Below, piece after piece: positions 17,816-27,606 of a DNA stretch of 64,000 nt; positions within the stretch are counted from its first letter, which is position 1; each line of letters starts with the position of its first letter. The notes beneath the pieces are model-generated. The model searched no databases, was not told the origin of the DNA, and saw only the letters and a list, made by a program, of their open reading frames with translations. The translations under genes and the position numbers were made by a program. The DNA is from G965232465 sp965276005. GTDB lineage: Bacteria > Pseudomonadota > Alphaproteobacteria > JAQWUY01. The stretch is taken from positions 2,480,001-2,544,000 of the forward strand of contig OZ254962.1 of assembly GCA_965276005.1 (NCBI GenBank), in the 5' to 3' direction.

Positions 17816-20800
17816 TTACCTGTAACCAATGCTTGGTCCCCAAGTACTGCCGCCTTCCCATAACACAGCGGGGGCACTTGCTGGTTTCCAGCTGCTTGCC
17901 AAAGTCTTTTTCACATGTTCAGGTAATTGTTTTTTGCCGGAATCAATACCTAATTTGTCTGGATTGTACGATGACATGGCTTGTACCATCTTTTGCACTG
18001 CACTTTCTGTTAAGGCGTATCCATCGCTGAGTTGTATGGTGTCTACTTTTTCATCGGCACTGTTAAAGTAGCCTTTGATTGTTACGCTGTCGTTAGTGTA
18101 TAGGCTCTTAATTTGCAAGTCGTTTGCCGCTCGGCTAAACCATAGGTCGGTTTTGTCGTACCCATCGAGCACTACTTTATCTTGTTCATTGAAACCACCA
18201 CTTACGGAAATACCGGAGTCTCTTCTAGGTCTCTTATTAGCACCGCCACGATTATAGATGGTGTCGTTGCCATCGCCCCGGCTGAACTGATATATGTTTG
18301 CTGCGTTTTGTCCACCTTTGATGATGTCGTCGCCTTTGCCGCCGTTTAGTATGCGTTCGCCAGTGCCATAGCCCCCGTCTAGGTTGTCATTGCCTTCGCC
18401 GCCATTTAGGGTATGTGTGGCACTTTGGGCGGATTCTGATACCAGTGTGTCATTGCCTTCGCCACCGTTGAGTACGGCATATTTGCTGCGGCTGCCTGAG
18501 TGTATGGTATCGTTGCCTTTGTCGCCATTTAGAACTAAGGCACCATTACCACCAATGGCATGAATAGTATCATTGCCATCGCCCCCGTGTACGGTAACTG
18601 TGGAGTGACCGTTGACACTGATGTTGCGAATGGTGTCGTTGCCATCGCCCAGAGATATATCAGTGCTGCTGGCACCGTTGGTGTATACCCGGCTGACGGT
18701 GTCATTGCCGCCGCCCATGTGGATACTTGCGGTGGCGTTTTCGCTGACATCGATACTGTCGATGGTGTCTCGCTTATCGCCTAAGGCAATGGTCATGGTG
18801 CTGTCGTTATATGCTTTGATGCCCCGTAGCCTACTGCTTACGGTCGCATCTGTGCTAAACGACATTACGCCTTGGTCACGGGATACAATATCACCCACTC
18901 GTATATCGCCACTCTTTATGTTCATAAAGAAGTTTGATGTATGTTTACTTTCCAAGTGCTTTACTTGGTCGGTTGTTAGAATATTTTCTAAAACCATATG
19001 TGCAGAGCGGTTATCTTTTAGCACGCCGTAAATCCAATCGGCACTGGTTTGTTGTTGGCGGATTGTGTTCATGTCGATGACCTTGCGACCGTTGGCATAG
19101 TTAAATACTAGGTCTTGGATCCACCATCCCGAACTCGTCTTGCTGGAATCTTCAAAATTCGACCAATATACGCCCAATTCCACGCCTACGGCTTGTGTTA
19201 AGTGCGATTTTGTACCCGTTTGATAAGGAATGTTATCGTTGGTAAATAGCACGGTACCGTTTTCTGTTTCGAACGATTTTATTTGGTTGCCGGCACCTTT
19301 GTACCAGTTTTCAAAAGTAATGCTGTCGTCTGTACCGGCAATAGCGATAACGAGGTTGTTGTTTTCCCGGAAAATGGTTAGTTCGGACAACGCTATATTG
19401 TCTTTAAATATCACTTTACCGCTGGCAACTGTATCGCCTGTGTCGTTGATAACCCTGTCTTTACCGAATTTACGACTAAAACTATATGTGTTATAGCCTG
19501 CACCGCCGACCAGCATGTCATCGCCCATGCCGCCGGACAGGCTGTCATCGCCCGCATCGCCAAATAGGAAGTCGTTACCCTTGCCACCGATTAAGGTATC
19601 GTTCCCATCGCCGCCGGATAGTACCACAGATTGGTACCCGTCCACATTGGTTAAGGTATCATGACCTGTGCCGCCGATAACGATTTCTGCCTGCATGTCC
19701 TTAGCGTTTAGGGTAACCGCTTGGTCGTCCGATACCAGAACCGTATCATAGCCGCTGCCTGCCTTGATGTGGGTGTCTTGGTGATCGATGATTAAAGTAT
19801 CATCGCCGGCACCGGCATTAAAACTGTCGTTACCATCGCCACCGATAAAGGTATCGTTGCCTTGTCGTCCTGTGAAGCTGTCGTCACCGGCACCGCCGTT
19901 GGCGAAGTACCCTTCTCTACCGCTGGTGGTAAAACTATCGTTATGTTTGGTGCCGAATATGGCTTCGATACTAGTAAGACCGTCATTTACATTGAAACTA
20001 ACCCCTGTATCGCCTACGGCATAGGCAACATCGTACCCTTCGCCGCCGCTTACCATTATATCTTTGCTGTCGAAGAACAATATGTCGTGCCCTTCGCCGC
20101 CCGAAAGAATATCCATTCCGGCACCGCCGATTAACCAGTCATCACCCGCACCGCCGGTGAGTATATCATTGCCATCTTGACCCGATAAGAACACATTTAA
20201 AGCGTTCCCCGTTATCAAGTGGTCATTACCGGCACCGCCTATAACGCCTGCTAAGTTGTTTGTGTCCAGTCCGACAACAACCCCCTTATCGCTTTTAACT
20301 TCCCGTATAACACGACCGGTTACAGACCGCATATCGACAGAACCATTGGCATATATTTTAAAACCCAGATCCGAATAGCCTAGTCCAATATCACCGAATT
20401 TTCGTTTGGTACCGTCATTCATTTCGTATTCGCCCGTGCCATGCGAGACATTCTTACCGTGATGGATGATTTTTCCGTCACTGCTCAGTTTTAACCGTTT
20501 CATGCCGAATTCGTCCAGTGTTTTAAATTCACCGGCGTCTGTTATGCCGTTTTGGTTTTTATCTTGCCAAACGCCGAATTTCTTCCAGTGTGTGTCGCCT
20601 TTGTCTAGGTAGCCATCGCCATTGCTGTCAAATATCTTTAAGCCTTCGAGATCGGTTTTGGCTTTATCGTCATATTCTTTAAATGCAAGTTCACGAAAGT
20701 CAGTAATACGCTTGTCACCATCTAAGTCGATGACTAAGAACCCATCGTCCGCATTGGTCCAACCCATGTTGTTACGGTAGCCATCGTTGTTTATATCAAA

Positions 20801-21946
20801 GAATATGTTCGAATTCTTTAAGTCGACCAATTCAACGCCGTCACCGTCTAGGTCTAACACGATTGGAGAGAACAAACTCCAAAATCCACCGCCACTACTG
20901 CTACTGCTGCTAGAACTACTACTACTACTGGAACTACTGCTAGAACTACTTTTACTAAACCAAGTCGAAGGTTTAGTCCATTTGAATCCACTCGATTTTG
21001 GCTTACTCGGTTTTGGTGTACTCGGTGTTGTTTTCAGGGCTAGAGAGGATCCAATCTTCTTATACTTACCGCTGTAGGATATACCCATAGCCACCTTGGA
21101 TTTTTTCTTTTTCTTAAATGGAGGTTGAGAACCGCTTGTGCCGCTATCAGAACCGCTACTGCCAGAACCAGAGTCGCTGCTGCTACTGCTTGAGCCGCTA
21201 CCGCCATAGGATATACCCATTGCCACTTTGGATTTTTTCTTTGATTTAAACGGCGGGCTAGAACCACCTGAGTCGCCACCGCTACTCTTCTTTTGTTGGA
21301 GAGCTTTCTGGTCTTGGGTATTTTGCTGATTTACATTGTCAAAATCCGCATCGATGTCGACTGTCACATCGTAGTCTATACCAACGAACTCTTTAATGGC
21401 ATTGGTGACTTTTCGTACCATTGACTGGTTGCTAAACCATGTAATCGCACCCTCTGCCATCTCCTGTTGTTTTTGCAGTTTTTGTATCTCCGCTGAACTG
21501 AGATCACCATTTTTTAACTTTTCTTTGACATCTTTGTATATTTTAGCGGCTGCGTCTACAAGTTTCTTGTCTGCATCTTTTCTGCCATCTTGGCGTGCCT
21601 GTTCCGCCGCCTTCATTGCATCTTTGTATGCTTGACTGTTGACATCATGGTTTCTTTTGATTTTTTTAACATCATCCTTATATTTCTCTTCCGCCAACCC
21701 GTATCCTTCATCATGATCCCACGCTGCTGCATCCATAGGGTCTCCCTTTGGTCTAGGATCCTTAGTCCGATTACCTCTACCGAAACTCTCACCTGTTTGA
21801 GAAACACCTCCTAGAATTCGTGTTCCATGATCAAGAAGTCTATTCTCGAAACCAATTTCCTTTTTGGGTGGTGGTACGAGTTTTAGGCTCCCGATCCAAT
21901 TCATAGCGCCTCTAAGTAAAAATAAATTTCCAATAACTTGTAACAT
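17816..21946 (-). CDS. Large RTX protein with N-terminal PLA2-like domain (putative toxin)
   Basis: 1376 residues, starting at an ATG after GGAGAACGATT. Residues about 66-90 contain PMDAAAWDHDEGYGL, which resembles the Ca-dependent phospholipase A2 motif (HD at 78-79, Tyr82; parvoviral/phage type). A helical region ending EGAITWF leads to the linker QQNTQDQK (207-214), then a Gly/Ser/Lys-rich and poly-Ser stretch (220-345). A calcium-binding segment follows (LDLDGDGVELVDL, FDINNDGY, IDLDGDKRITDF). RTX nonapeptide blocks GGxGxDxLxGG occur about 570-830 and again about 1060-1260. The C-terminal end is the likely type I secretion signal. It is the only full-length RTX protein here and lies next to the exporter genes. 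Probable secreted or surface-held antibacterial or cytolytic toxin (inference). Confidence 0.82.
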   Translation of the reverse strand: MLQVIGNLFLLRGAMNWIGSLKLVPPPKKEIGFENRLLDHGTRILGGVSQTGESFGRGNRTKDPRPKGDPMDAAAWDHDEGYGLAEEKYKDDVKKIKRNHDVNSQAYKDAMKAAEQARQDGRKDADKKLVDAAAKIYKDVKEKLKNGDLSSAEIQKLQKQQEMAEGAITWFSNQSMVRKVTNAIKEFVGIDYDVTVDIDADFDNVNQQNTQDQKALQQKKSSGGDSGGSSPPFKSKKKSKVAMGISYGGSGSSSSSSDSGSGSSGSDSGTSGSQPPFKKKKKSKVAMGISYSGKYKKIGSSLALKTTPSTPKPSKPKSSGFKWTKPSTWFSKSSSSSSSSSSSSSSSSSSSGGGFWSLFSPIVLDLDGDGVELVDLKNSNIFFDINNDGYRNNMGWTNADDGFLVIDLDGDKRITDFRELAFKEYDDKAKTDLEGLKIFDSNGDGYLDKGDTHWKKFGVWQDKNQNGITDAGEFKTLDEFGMKRLKLSSDGKIIHHGKNVSHGTGEYEMNDGTKRKFGDIGLGYSDLGFKIYANGSVDMRSVTGRVIREVKSDKGVVVGLDTNNLAGVIGGAGNDHLITGNALNVFLSGQDGNDILTGGAGDDWLIGGAGMDILSGGEGHDILFFDSKDIMVSGGEGYDVAYAVGDTGVSFNVNDGLTSIEAIFGTKHNDSFTTSGREGYFANGGAGDDSFTGRQGNDTFIGGDGNDSFNAGAGDDTLIIDHQDTHIKAGSGYDTVLVSDDQAVTLNAKDMQAEIVIGGTGHDTLTNVDGYQSVVLSGGDGNDTLIGGKGNDFLFGDAGDDSLSGGMGDDMLVGGAGYNTYSFSRKFGKDRVINDTGDTVASGKVIFKDNIALSELTIFRENNNLVIAIAGTDDSITFENWYKGAGNQIKSFETENGTVLFTNDNIPYQTGTKSHLTQAVGVELGVYWSNFEDSSKTSSGWWIQDLVFNYANGRKVIDMNTIRQQQTSADWIYGVLKDNRSAHMVLENILTTDQVKHLESKHTSNFFMNIKSGDIRVGDIVSRDQGVMSFSTDATVSSRLRGIKAYNDSTMTIALGDKRDTIDSIDVSENATASIHMGGGNDTVSRVYTNGASSTDISLGDGNDTIRNISVNGHSTVTVHGGDGNDTIHAIGGNGALVLNGDKGNDTIHSGSRSKYAVLNGGEGNDTLVSESAQSATHTLNGGEGNDNLDGGYGTGERILNGGKGDDIIKGGQNAANIYQFSRGDGNDTIYNRGGANKRPRRDSGISVSGGFNEQDKVVLDGYDKTDLWFSRAANDLQIKSLYTNDSVTIKGYFNSADEKVDTIQLSDGYALTESAVQKMVQAMSSYNPDKLGIDSGKKQLPEHVKKTLASSWKPASAPAVLWEGGSTWGPSIGYR

Positions 21947-21962
21947 AATCGTTCTCCTTCGC

Positions 21963-23522
21963 TTACTGGTTGATTGATTTAATATATCTTAATGTATATG
22001 GGTCAATATTATCAATATCCCCATGAAATGCCCATTTTTTGCCAATTTCAGGCAAACTCATTATCTGTATATCTTTTATAGTATAAGGGGTCTGTACCCA
22101 ATTGCGACTGTATCCTAACGGCAAATATCGTACTTCATTTGTGTCATTTGTCTGCATACCCAATATGTAATCTACATAAATATCATATTGTTTTCTCTCT
22201 TCCTCATCCATACGATACATACCAGTTGAAACCATACCTACTAATTTATCTTTATATATGCTTTCTCCAGTTAACCATATGATATTCCATCTGATTTTGT
22301 TTTTGTATATATCTTGTTCACATTCATTAACACAAAGGGGTATGATCTTATCCGCAGGCATCTTGTCGATATCATATTTTTTTAAATCTTCCACTTTTAT
22401 CATCATGGCAGTGGCATTTAGCTGTTTCAAATGGTTATATGATGGGCGTTCTCTAATACCCGAAATATATCGAGAAACAACATAAGTACCATCAAAAGAT
22501 AGTTGTGAATCAACTTTATCAAAATATTCCTCATCTGTGTACTTGGACAATAAGGGAATCGGCGATTTATACATACAATTTATGATATTTTGTTTCATAT
22601 TATGCCTAGTGTCAAAATCACAAATGTAATTACCTTTCCTCCAAGAATAGACTAATGTACGAATAGTATGTTCGTCCATATATAAAAAATGGTTTTGTGC
22701 AAAGCCTCTAAATGGCGTAGAAATTAGGTTCTTAGGAACAATCGGAGTCAAAGTATTATCCGATAGATGCAATTCCCAAATCATTACATCTAAAAAGCCA
22801 TTGGATTCTGTGTACCAAGTATCGTGCATATATGGCATAAAAGCAACTTTTTTACCGCTAGGGCTGGGTACCGCATACCATACATATGGCATCTCATCAT
22901 TTTTGCTTATAATGTATTTTTGCATTTCGGCTTTTGCAATATCCAGCACAAATAAATCTTGTGGCGGCAATAACCGTTCCATATACCAAATAGGTTTCCT
23001 TTTGTCTTTTTGCCAAGGAAATGCCCAGCCATAATTCATGCTACCCGTAGTAAAATAGCCATAATCGACAACAAACGCCACATGTGTACCCGTCCTATTA
23101 AAAGAAGGTTCTAGAATATAAAACGCATTTGGCAAACGATAGTTATATACAATTTTATTTTGCACCAAATCATAAATCGCCACCCCATTATATTCTAAAT
23201 ATTTGGGCGGGTTATATGTATCGGTAAAATAATTTTTTCCTACTTTTATCCTATAGAATGGTTTAAATATGCCTTCGTCTTTCATTTTATCATTATACTT
23301 TTGATAGGCAAAAACGATCCTATTCCCATCAGGTGAAAACGCATTCGGTCCGATATTAAACCGCAAATTTTCCACCTCAAACCCATTGGCAAGCAACGAC
23401 TGTATAACCACATGATCATCCACCTGTGCCACCGCTACGGATATATTCAAACATACCCCCGCAACGAAAACACAACCAACGAATCGCCTATACAACAAGT
23501 GTATAAAATCCCATATCCACAT
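21963..23522 (-). CDS. Exported beta-propeller-like protein, putative immunity partner of the PLA2-like RTX protein
   Basis: 519 residues from the ATG at 23522; an in-frame TTG at 23546 is the alternative. A hydrophobic N-terminus ending near ISVAVAQ looks like a Sec signal. The mature part has repeated segments of TolB/WD40-like style (AFSPDGNRIVFAYQ, SFNRTGTHVAFVVDY, PSPSGKKVAFMPY, LSFDGTYVVSRY), suggesting a periplasmic or surface propeller. It has no close family I recognise. It ends 17 bp before the RTX toxin start and is driven by the promoter in the adjoining intergenic repeat, the position held by the other putative immunity genes. Immunity function is inferred from position only. Confidence 0.6.
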   Translation of the reverse strand: MWIWDFIHLLYRRFVGCVFVAGVCLNISVAVAQVDDHVVIQSLLANGFEVENLRFNIGPNAFSPDGNRIVFAYQKYNDKMKDEGIFKPFYRIKVGKNYFTDTYNPPKYLEYNGVAIYDLVQNKIVYNYRLPNAFYILEPSFNRTGTHVAFVVDYGYFTTGSMNYGWAFPWQKDKRKPIWYMERLLPPQDLFVLDIAKAEMQKYIISKNDEMPYVWYAVPSPSGKKVAFMPYMHDTWYTESNGFLDVMIWELHLSDNTLTPIVPKNLISTPFRGFAQNHFLYMDEHTIRTLVYSWRKGNYICDFDTRHNMKQNIINCMYKSPIPLLSKYTDEEYFDKVDSQLSFDGTYVVSRYISGIRERPSYNHLKQLNATAMMIKVEDLKKYDIDKMPADKIIPLCVNECEQDIYKNKIRWNIIWLTGESIYKDKLVGMVSTGMYRMDEEERKQYDIYVDYILGMQTNDTNEVRYLPLGYSRNWVQTPYTIKDIQIMSLPEIGKKWAFHGDIDNIDPYTLRYIKSINQ

Positions 23523-23815
23523 TAAAAATATCCGTTCCCTTTTCAAAATAAGCCTCTTAAAATAAAAGTACCGTTACAATACCCTAAAACCAACAACTTT
23601 TATTACTTATCCATTATATAATTTATACCTTAAATGGTATATTAACACAAACCTTTTACAACTGTCAAGCGAAAAAATACATATTCAAATAATTTTTATA
23701 TCATAGTGAAAAAAAAAAAAACAATACACATACATATAAAGAACAAATGCTTTACGCAACTCTACGAATATATTCCCATTCGTATGTTTTTGTGCAGCAA
23801 GTTTTTAAAACATCA
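23450..23815 (-). repeat. Cassette-boundary repeat R1 with promoter
   Basis: About 360 bp that recur with high similarity at 26755-27115 and 30738-31112. In transcription order it holds the 3' tail of the preceding truncated toxin gene (LKT...KTYE...YIR), a run of A on the plus strand (T in the transcript), a promoter with consensus TTGACA (23663-23668) and TAATAT (23639-23644) at 18-bp spacing, and the first codons of a signal peptide (MWIWDFIHLLYRRF). Here those codons are the start of the downstream 519-residue protein. The repeat is a plausible site for cassette exchange by homologous recombination. Confidence 0.85.
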
Positions 23816-25644
23816 TCGCCGGCACCGGCATTAAAACTATCGTTGCCTTGTCGTCCTGTGAAGCTGTCGTCACCGGCACCGCCGTTGGCGAAGTACCCTT
23901 CTCTACCGCTGGTGGTAAAACTATCGTTATGTTTGGTGCCGAATATGGCTTCGATACTGGTAAGACCGTCATTTACATTGAAACTAACCCCTGTATCGCC
24001 TACAGCATAGGCAACATCGTACCCTTCGCCGCCGCTTACCATTATATCTTTGCTGTCGAAGAACAATATGTCATGACCCTCGCCGCCTATAAGGACATCA
24101 CGCCCATCGCCACCGATTAACCAGTCATCGCCGGCACCACCGGTGAGTATATCATTGCCATCTTGACCCGATAAGAACACATTTAAAGCGTTCCCTGTTA
24201 TCAAGTGGTCATTACCGGCACCGCCTATGACGCCTGCCAAGTTGGCGGTATCCAGTCCAACAACAACCCCTTTGTCGCTTTTGACTTCCCGTATAACACG
24301 ACCGGTTACAGACCGCATATCGACATCGCCATTGGCACGGATTTTAAAACCTAAATCCGAATAGCCCAATCCAATGTCGCCAAACTTGCGTTTGGTGCCG
24401 TCTGTCATTTCGTATTCGCCCGTGCCGTATGAAGTATTTCTACCATGTTTGGTAGTAACTCTGTCGCTGTCTAGTTTTAGCTGTTTCATACCGAATGTGT
24501 CCAGCGTTTTAAATTCGCCGGCGTCTGTTATGCCGTTTTGGTTTTTGTCTTGCCATACGCCAAATTTACTCCAGTATCTGTCGCCCTTGTCTAGGTAGCC
24601 ATTGCCGTTGCTGTCGAACTGTTTTAAACCTTCGAGGTCGGTTCTGGCGTTGTCGTCCCATTCTTTAAACGCAAGTTCACGGAAATCGGTAATAAGCCCG
24701 TCGCCATTTATGTCAATAGCCAAGAACCCATCATCTGCATTGACCCAACCCATGTTGTTACGGTAGCCATCGCCGTTAATATCAAAGAATACGCTAGAAT
24801 CTTTTAGATCGACCAATTCGATACCGTCTCCATCTAGGTCTAATATAATGGGTTTACCTGACCCGCCGCCGCTATCGCTATCACTGCTGCTTTCGCTATA
24901 CTTTCCCTTATATCCTATCCCCGGCACTAATCGTGGCTGATTAAACACAGATGGAGGCCTACCCGGGTCTGGCGGTTGTGGTGCTGGTGGAGCTGGTCTA
25001 TATGTTATCGGTGGTATTGGATCCTTTGGTTTTGGCTTAAATGGAGGATTGGTACCACCGTCATCATCGTCATCGTCATCATCGTCAGGCGGTGGCGTTG
25101 GTTGCGGATCATCCGAATTGTCATCATCGTTATTTTGGGGTGGGAGAGTTTTCTGGTCTTGGGTATTTTGATCTTTCAATGTGTTAAAATCACTACCGAG
25201 TACAGTATTCTTGGTTTTTATTGCAGCATTTGCCACAGTGTTGTAGGCTGCATCCGTCACTTTTTTAACGGTTTCTGATTTATCGTATGCCATGCCAGCT
25301 GCCTTACCACCAAGCCAACTAGCAGCTAAACCTACACCAATACCCACAGCAGTGACCACAGCAGCAGGTAACGCAATGGGTACAAGTGCTGCTGCTCCAA
25401 ACGAAGCAACTGCTCCAGTAACTGCTCCAGCAGCCGTTCCTAATCCTATCTGCAAAGAAGTTTTTGCCCTATTATCGGATACAGCCAGCTGAACAATATT
25501 TAAAATACCCGCCTTGAATTTGAAAATTTTACCGCCAACCGGATCCAATGAGGCAACTGCACCACTTACATCATTAACTTTTTTAAAAGCATCAACACCA
25601 CCTTCTATGGTTATTGAACTGTCTTTTGTTTTTTTATCACTCAT
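23752..25644 (-). CDS. C-terminally truncated RTX protein with glycine-zipper-like N-terminal domain
   Basis: 630 residues. Residues about 64-118 are a hydrophobic Gly/Ala-rich segment (GLGTAAGAVTGAVASFG, AVGIGVGLAASWLGG) resembling glycine-zipper or pore-forming bacteriocin helices. The linker LKDQNTQDQKTL (156-167), a Pro/Asp-rich stretch, the calcium-binding segment (LDLDGDGIELVDL) and about 12 RTX blocks follow. From there it is almost identical in DNA to the large RTX gene (compare 23847-24350 with 19861-20340). It stops early in the RTX region with the tail VLKTCCTKTYEWEYIRRVA and so lacks the second RTX block and the usual secretion end. It starts 4 bp after the membrane protein upstream. 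Probably a displaced toxin; secretion is doubtful. Confidence 0.75.
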   Translation of the reverse strand: MSDKKTKDSSITIEGGVDAFKKVNDVSGAVASLDPVGGKIFKFKAGILNIVQLAVSDNRAKTSLQIGLGTAAGAVTGAVASFGAAALVPIALPAAVVTAVGIGVGLAASWLGGKAAGMAYDKSETVKKVTDAAYNTVANAAIKTKNTVLGSDFNTLKDQNTQDQKTLPPQNNDDDNSDDPQPTPPPDDDDDDDDDGGTNPPFKPKPKDPIPPITYRPAPPAPQPPDPGRPPSVFNQPRLVPGIGYKGKYSESSSDSDSGGGSGKPIILDLDGDGIELVDLKDSSVFFDINGDGYRNNMGWVNADDGFLAIDINGDGLITDFRELAFKEWDDNARTDLEGLKQFDSNGNGYLDKGDRYWSKFGVWQDKNQNGITDAGEFKTLDTFGMKQLKLDSDRVTTKHGRNTSYGTGEYEMTDGTKRKFGDIGLGYSDLGFKIRANGDVDMRSVTGRVIREVKSDKGVVVGLDTANLAGVIGGAGNDHLITGNALNVFLSGQDGNDILTGGAGDDWLIGGDGRDVLIGGEGHDILFFDSKDIMVSGGEGYDVAYAVGDTGVSFNVNDGLTSIEAIFGTKHNDSFTTSGREGYFANGGAGDDSFTGRQGNDSFNAGAGDDVLKTCCTKTYEWEYIRRVA

Positions 25645-25647
25645 AAT

Positions 25648-26724
25648 TTATTTCTCCTTGAATATATTATTAACATAAAATAAATGTAAAAACTGTATGG
25701 GAAGCATATAAAACACTGCCATAATAAAAAAAATACATGTCATATAATTTATTGTGTTCTTTAGCACTTGATATGGACCGTACGAAACAGCTGATGTTAT
25801 CTGATCAAAAATATCTAATATTTTGCTACCGAATGTGACTATCCCTGCATAATACGCCCAAATCATTCCCATACAAAACAAGATAAGCCATAATAAAATA
25901 AAAACACGCTTTATTTTGTATGTCATGCCGAGAGGAATCTTATTTCCCGGGAAATTATAGCCAAGCAAAAAATCATATAGCACATGCATAGACCTAGATT
26001 TAATTAAATTCCAATAAGTATAAGAACAAAAACAACATCCAATTACTAAAATAGGGGTTACAACAAAAAATATACCGTAGTGCATCACTATGTAAATAGT
26101 ATTAGCAAAACGGTAGTTGTCATAATATTTTAAAACATCATTGGTATCCCAAACATAAGGGAAAAGTGCGGGTATATTTTGCCACGACCATATGTCTATG
26201 TACCAGCCCGTAAAATCGTAAATGAATAATAAAATCACAGCCAAAACCCACAACAAAACAAATAAAATGAATGGTAATGAAAATATAGGATAACGCACGA
26301 AACCTATATAAAAAATCGCAAAGCAATTAGCATAAGTGGGGTACTTCACTTTTTTTGGCAATCTTTGTTCTATTTGCTCATGGGTAACATAGTTAGACCA
26401 TTTACTAATATCAAGATTGCGAATTCTCCTGATATAATCTTCACGATTTTTTTGCCGTACTGGCTGTACTGGCTGTACCAGATAGTATTTTCTCACATCA
26501 TATTTTATTCGACATAATGCAAATAAATACACAGTAACAAAAAGCCAAACACCCATGAGGAAGAAGAATATTACAAAAAAGGGATATACATCCGTTGCAA
26601 TAATCCGCACTACTAAAATTATACAAACAACCTCTAGGAAGCGAAGTAACAGGTTAAGCCGCCCTATCTGCTTACCAGATAAGCAATCCGCAAAAACATC
26701 AGGACATATAGTAAATTTTTTCAT
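25648..26724 (-). CDS. Polytopic membrane protein, putative immunity protein (family member 1)
   Basis: 358 residues from the ATG at 26724, chosen because GAGAGAG lies upstream as in the sister genes; a longer open frame reaches 26778. About five to six membrane segments. It shares with the proteins encoded at 28652-29647 and 29814-30737 the pattern Y-D/E-x-T-G-x-Y, a Trp about 20 residues later, then ANTIY and an aromatic-rich helix with a Pro. Here these are IYDFTGWYIDIW, VWDTN and FANTIYIVMHY. It stands 4 bp ahead of the glycine-zipper RTX gene, so an inner-membrane immunity role against a pore former is plausible. Not a family I recognise. Confidence 0.6.
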   Translation of the reverse strand: MKKFTICPDVFADCLSGKQIGRLNLLLRFLEVVCIILVVRIIATDVYPFFVIFFFLMGVWLFVTVYLFALCRIKYDVRKYYLVQPVQPVRQKNREDYIRRIRNLDISKWSNYVTHEQIEQRLPKKVKYPTYANCFAIFYIGFVRYPIFSLPFILFVLLWVLAVILLFIYDFTGWYIDIWSWQNIPALFPYVWDTNDVLKYYDNYRFANTIYIVMHYGIFFVVTPILVIGCCFCSYTYWNLIKSRSMHVLYDFLLGYNFPGNKIPLGMTYKIKRVFILLWLILFCMGMIWAYYAGIVTFGSKILDIFDQITSAVSYGPYQVLKNTINYMTCIFFIMAVFYMLPIQFLHLFYVNNIFKEK

Positions 26725-26754
26725 TAAAAATCTCTCTCTTTCAATTGCCATACA

Positions 26755-27115
26755 CTGCACAAACAAAAATACGACCAACGAATCGCCTATACAGCAAGTG
26801 CATAAAATCCCATATCCATATCAAAAATATTCGTTCCTTTGTCAAAACTAGCCTCTTAAAACAAAAGTACCGTTACAATATCCTAAAACCAACAACTTTT
26901 ATTACTTATTCGTTATATAATTTACACCTTAAATGGTATACTAACACAAACCTTTTACAACTGTCAAGCGAAAAAAAACACAAATTCAAACAATTTTTTG
27001 AATAAAACCGAAAAAAAAAAAAATACATTTATAGAACAAACGCTTTTACGCAACCTGACGAATATGACCCTGTTCGTATGTTTTTGCGTAACTGGTTTTT
27101 AAACTATCATTACCG
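26755..27115 (-). repeat. Cassette-boundary repeat R2 with promoter
   Basis: Second copy of the 360-bp boundary repeat. The promoter is TTGACA (26962-26967) and TAGTAT (26938-26943) with 18-bp spacing. The signal-peptide-like codons of R1 are still readable (WIWDFMHLLYRRF) but their start is ATA instead of ATG and they stop after about 25 codons, so here the downstream immunity gene uses its own ATG at 26724. Confidence 0.85.
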
Positions 27116-27606
27116 GCACCGTTGTTCTGGGTTTCGAGAGTTTTCTGGTCTTGGGTATTTTGATCTTTCAATGTGTTAAAATCACTATCTGTGACGGATG
27201 TATCACTACCACTGACACCCACACCTGCATTAACAGCGGCATCTTTTGCAGCAAACATTCCTTGATTTTTTCTCTCTTGTTTTTGTTTTTCAAAATAACT
27301 ATCCAAGAGTTTCATCTCTTCTTCTTGCGATATTATACCGCTACCGTCGAATAGAACACTCGCAGCAAAAAGAGGTCCTCTTAGAAACCACGATATAGCA
27401 CCTTCTACTATTTCCTTCAATATAGATTCTTTGGGTGAGTCTGAAGTCGCTACATCTGCTTCTTGTAAACGATTAGCCGCTTGTTTCAAGAGAGGTATTC
27501 TATTTACACCGGGAATCTTACCCGCCTCAGACAGAAACTCCCGAGCCCCTTTTATGTCTTCATTCAGTTTTTGTTTGGCGGATTTTTCAGTTTTAATTTC
27601 AGTCAT
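27046..27606 (-). CDS. RTX-toxin N-terminal module with the RTX region deleted
   Basis: 186 residues: a charged helical domain 1-130 containing VEGAISWF (compare AEGAITWF in the large RTX protein), the conserved linker DFNTLKDQNTQDQKTL, and directly after it the tail GAGNDSLKTSYAKTYEQGHIRQVA. The calcium-binding and RTX parts are missing, as if removed by recombination between linker and tail. The start (TTAGGAG site) overlaps the end of the ankyrin gene by 8 bp, so expression is coupled. It may be an inert remnant or a non-secreted form. The toxic activity of its N-terminal domain is unknown. Confidence 0.65.
   Translation of the reverse strand: MTEIKTEKSAKQKLNEDIKGAREFLSEAGKIPGVNRIPLLKQAANRLQEADVATSDSPKESILKEIVEGAISWFLRGPLFAASVLFDGSGIISQEEEMKLLDSYFEKQKQERKNQGMFAAKDAAVNAGVGVSGSDTSVTDSDFNTLKDQNTQDQKTLETQNNGAGNDSLKTSYAKTYEQGHIRQVA

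Noticed and set aside
18535..20134. Several open frames antisense to or out of frame with the RTX gene
   Set aside because: Produced by the low-complexity Gly/Asp repeat code; the RTX frame explains the sequence.
23709..23722. A-run in the boundary repeat as an intrinsic terminator
   Set aside because: The transcript would have a T-run, but no stable hairpin lies just before it in any of the three copies.
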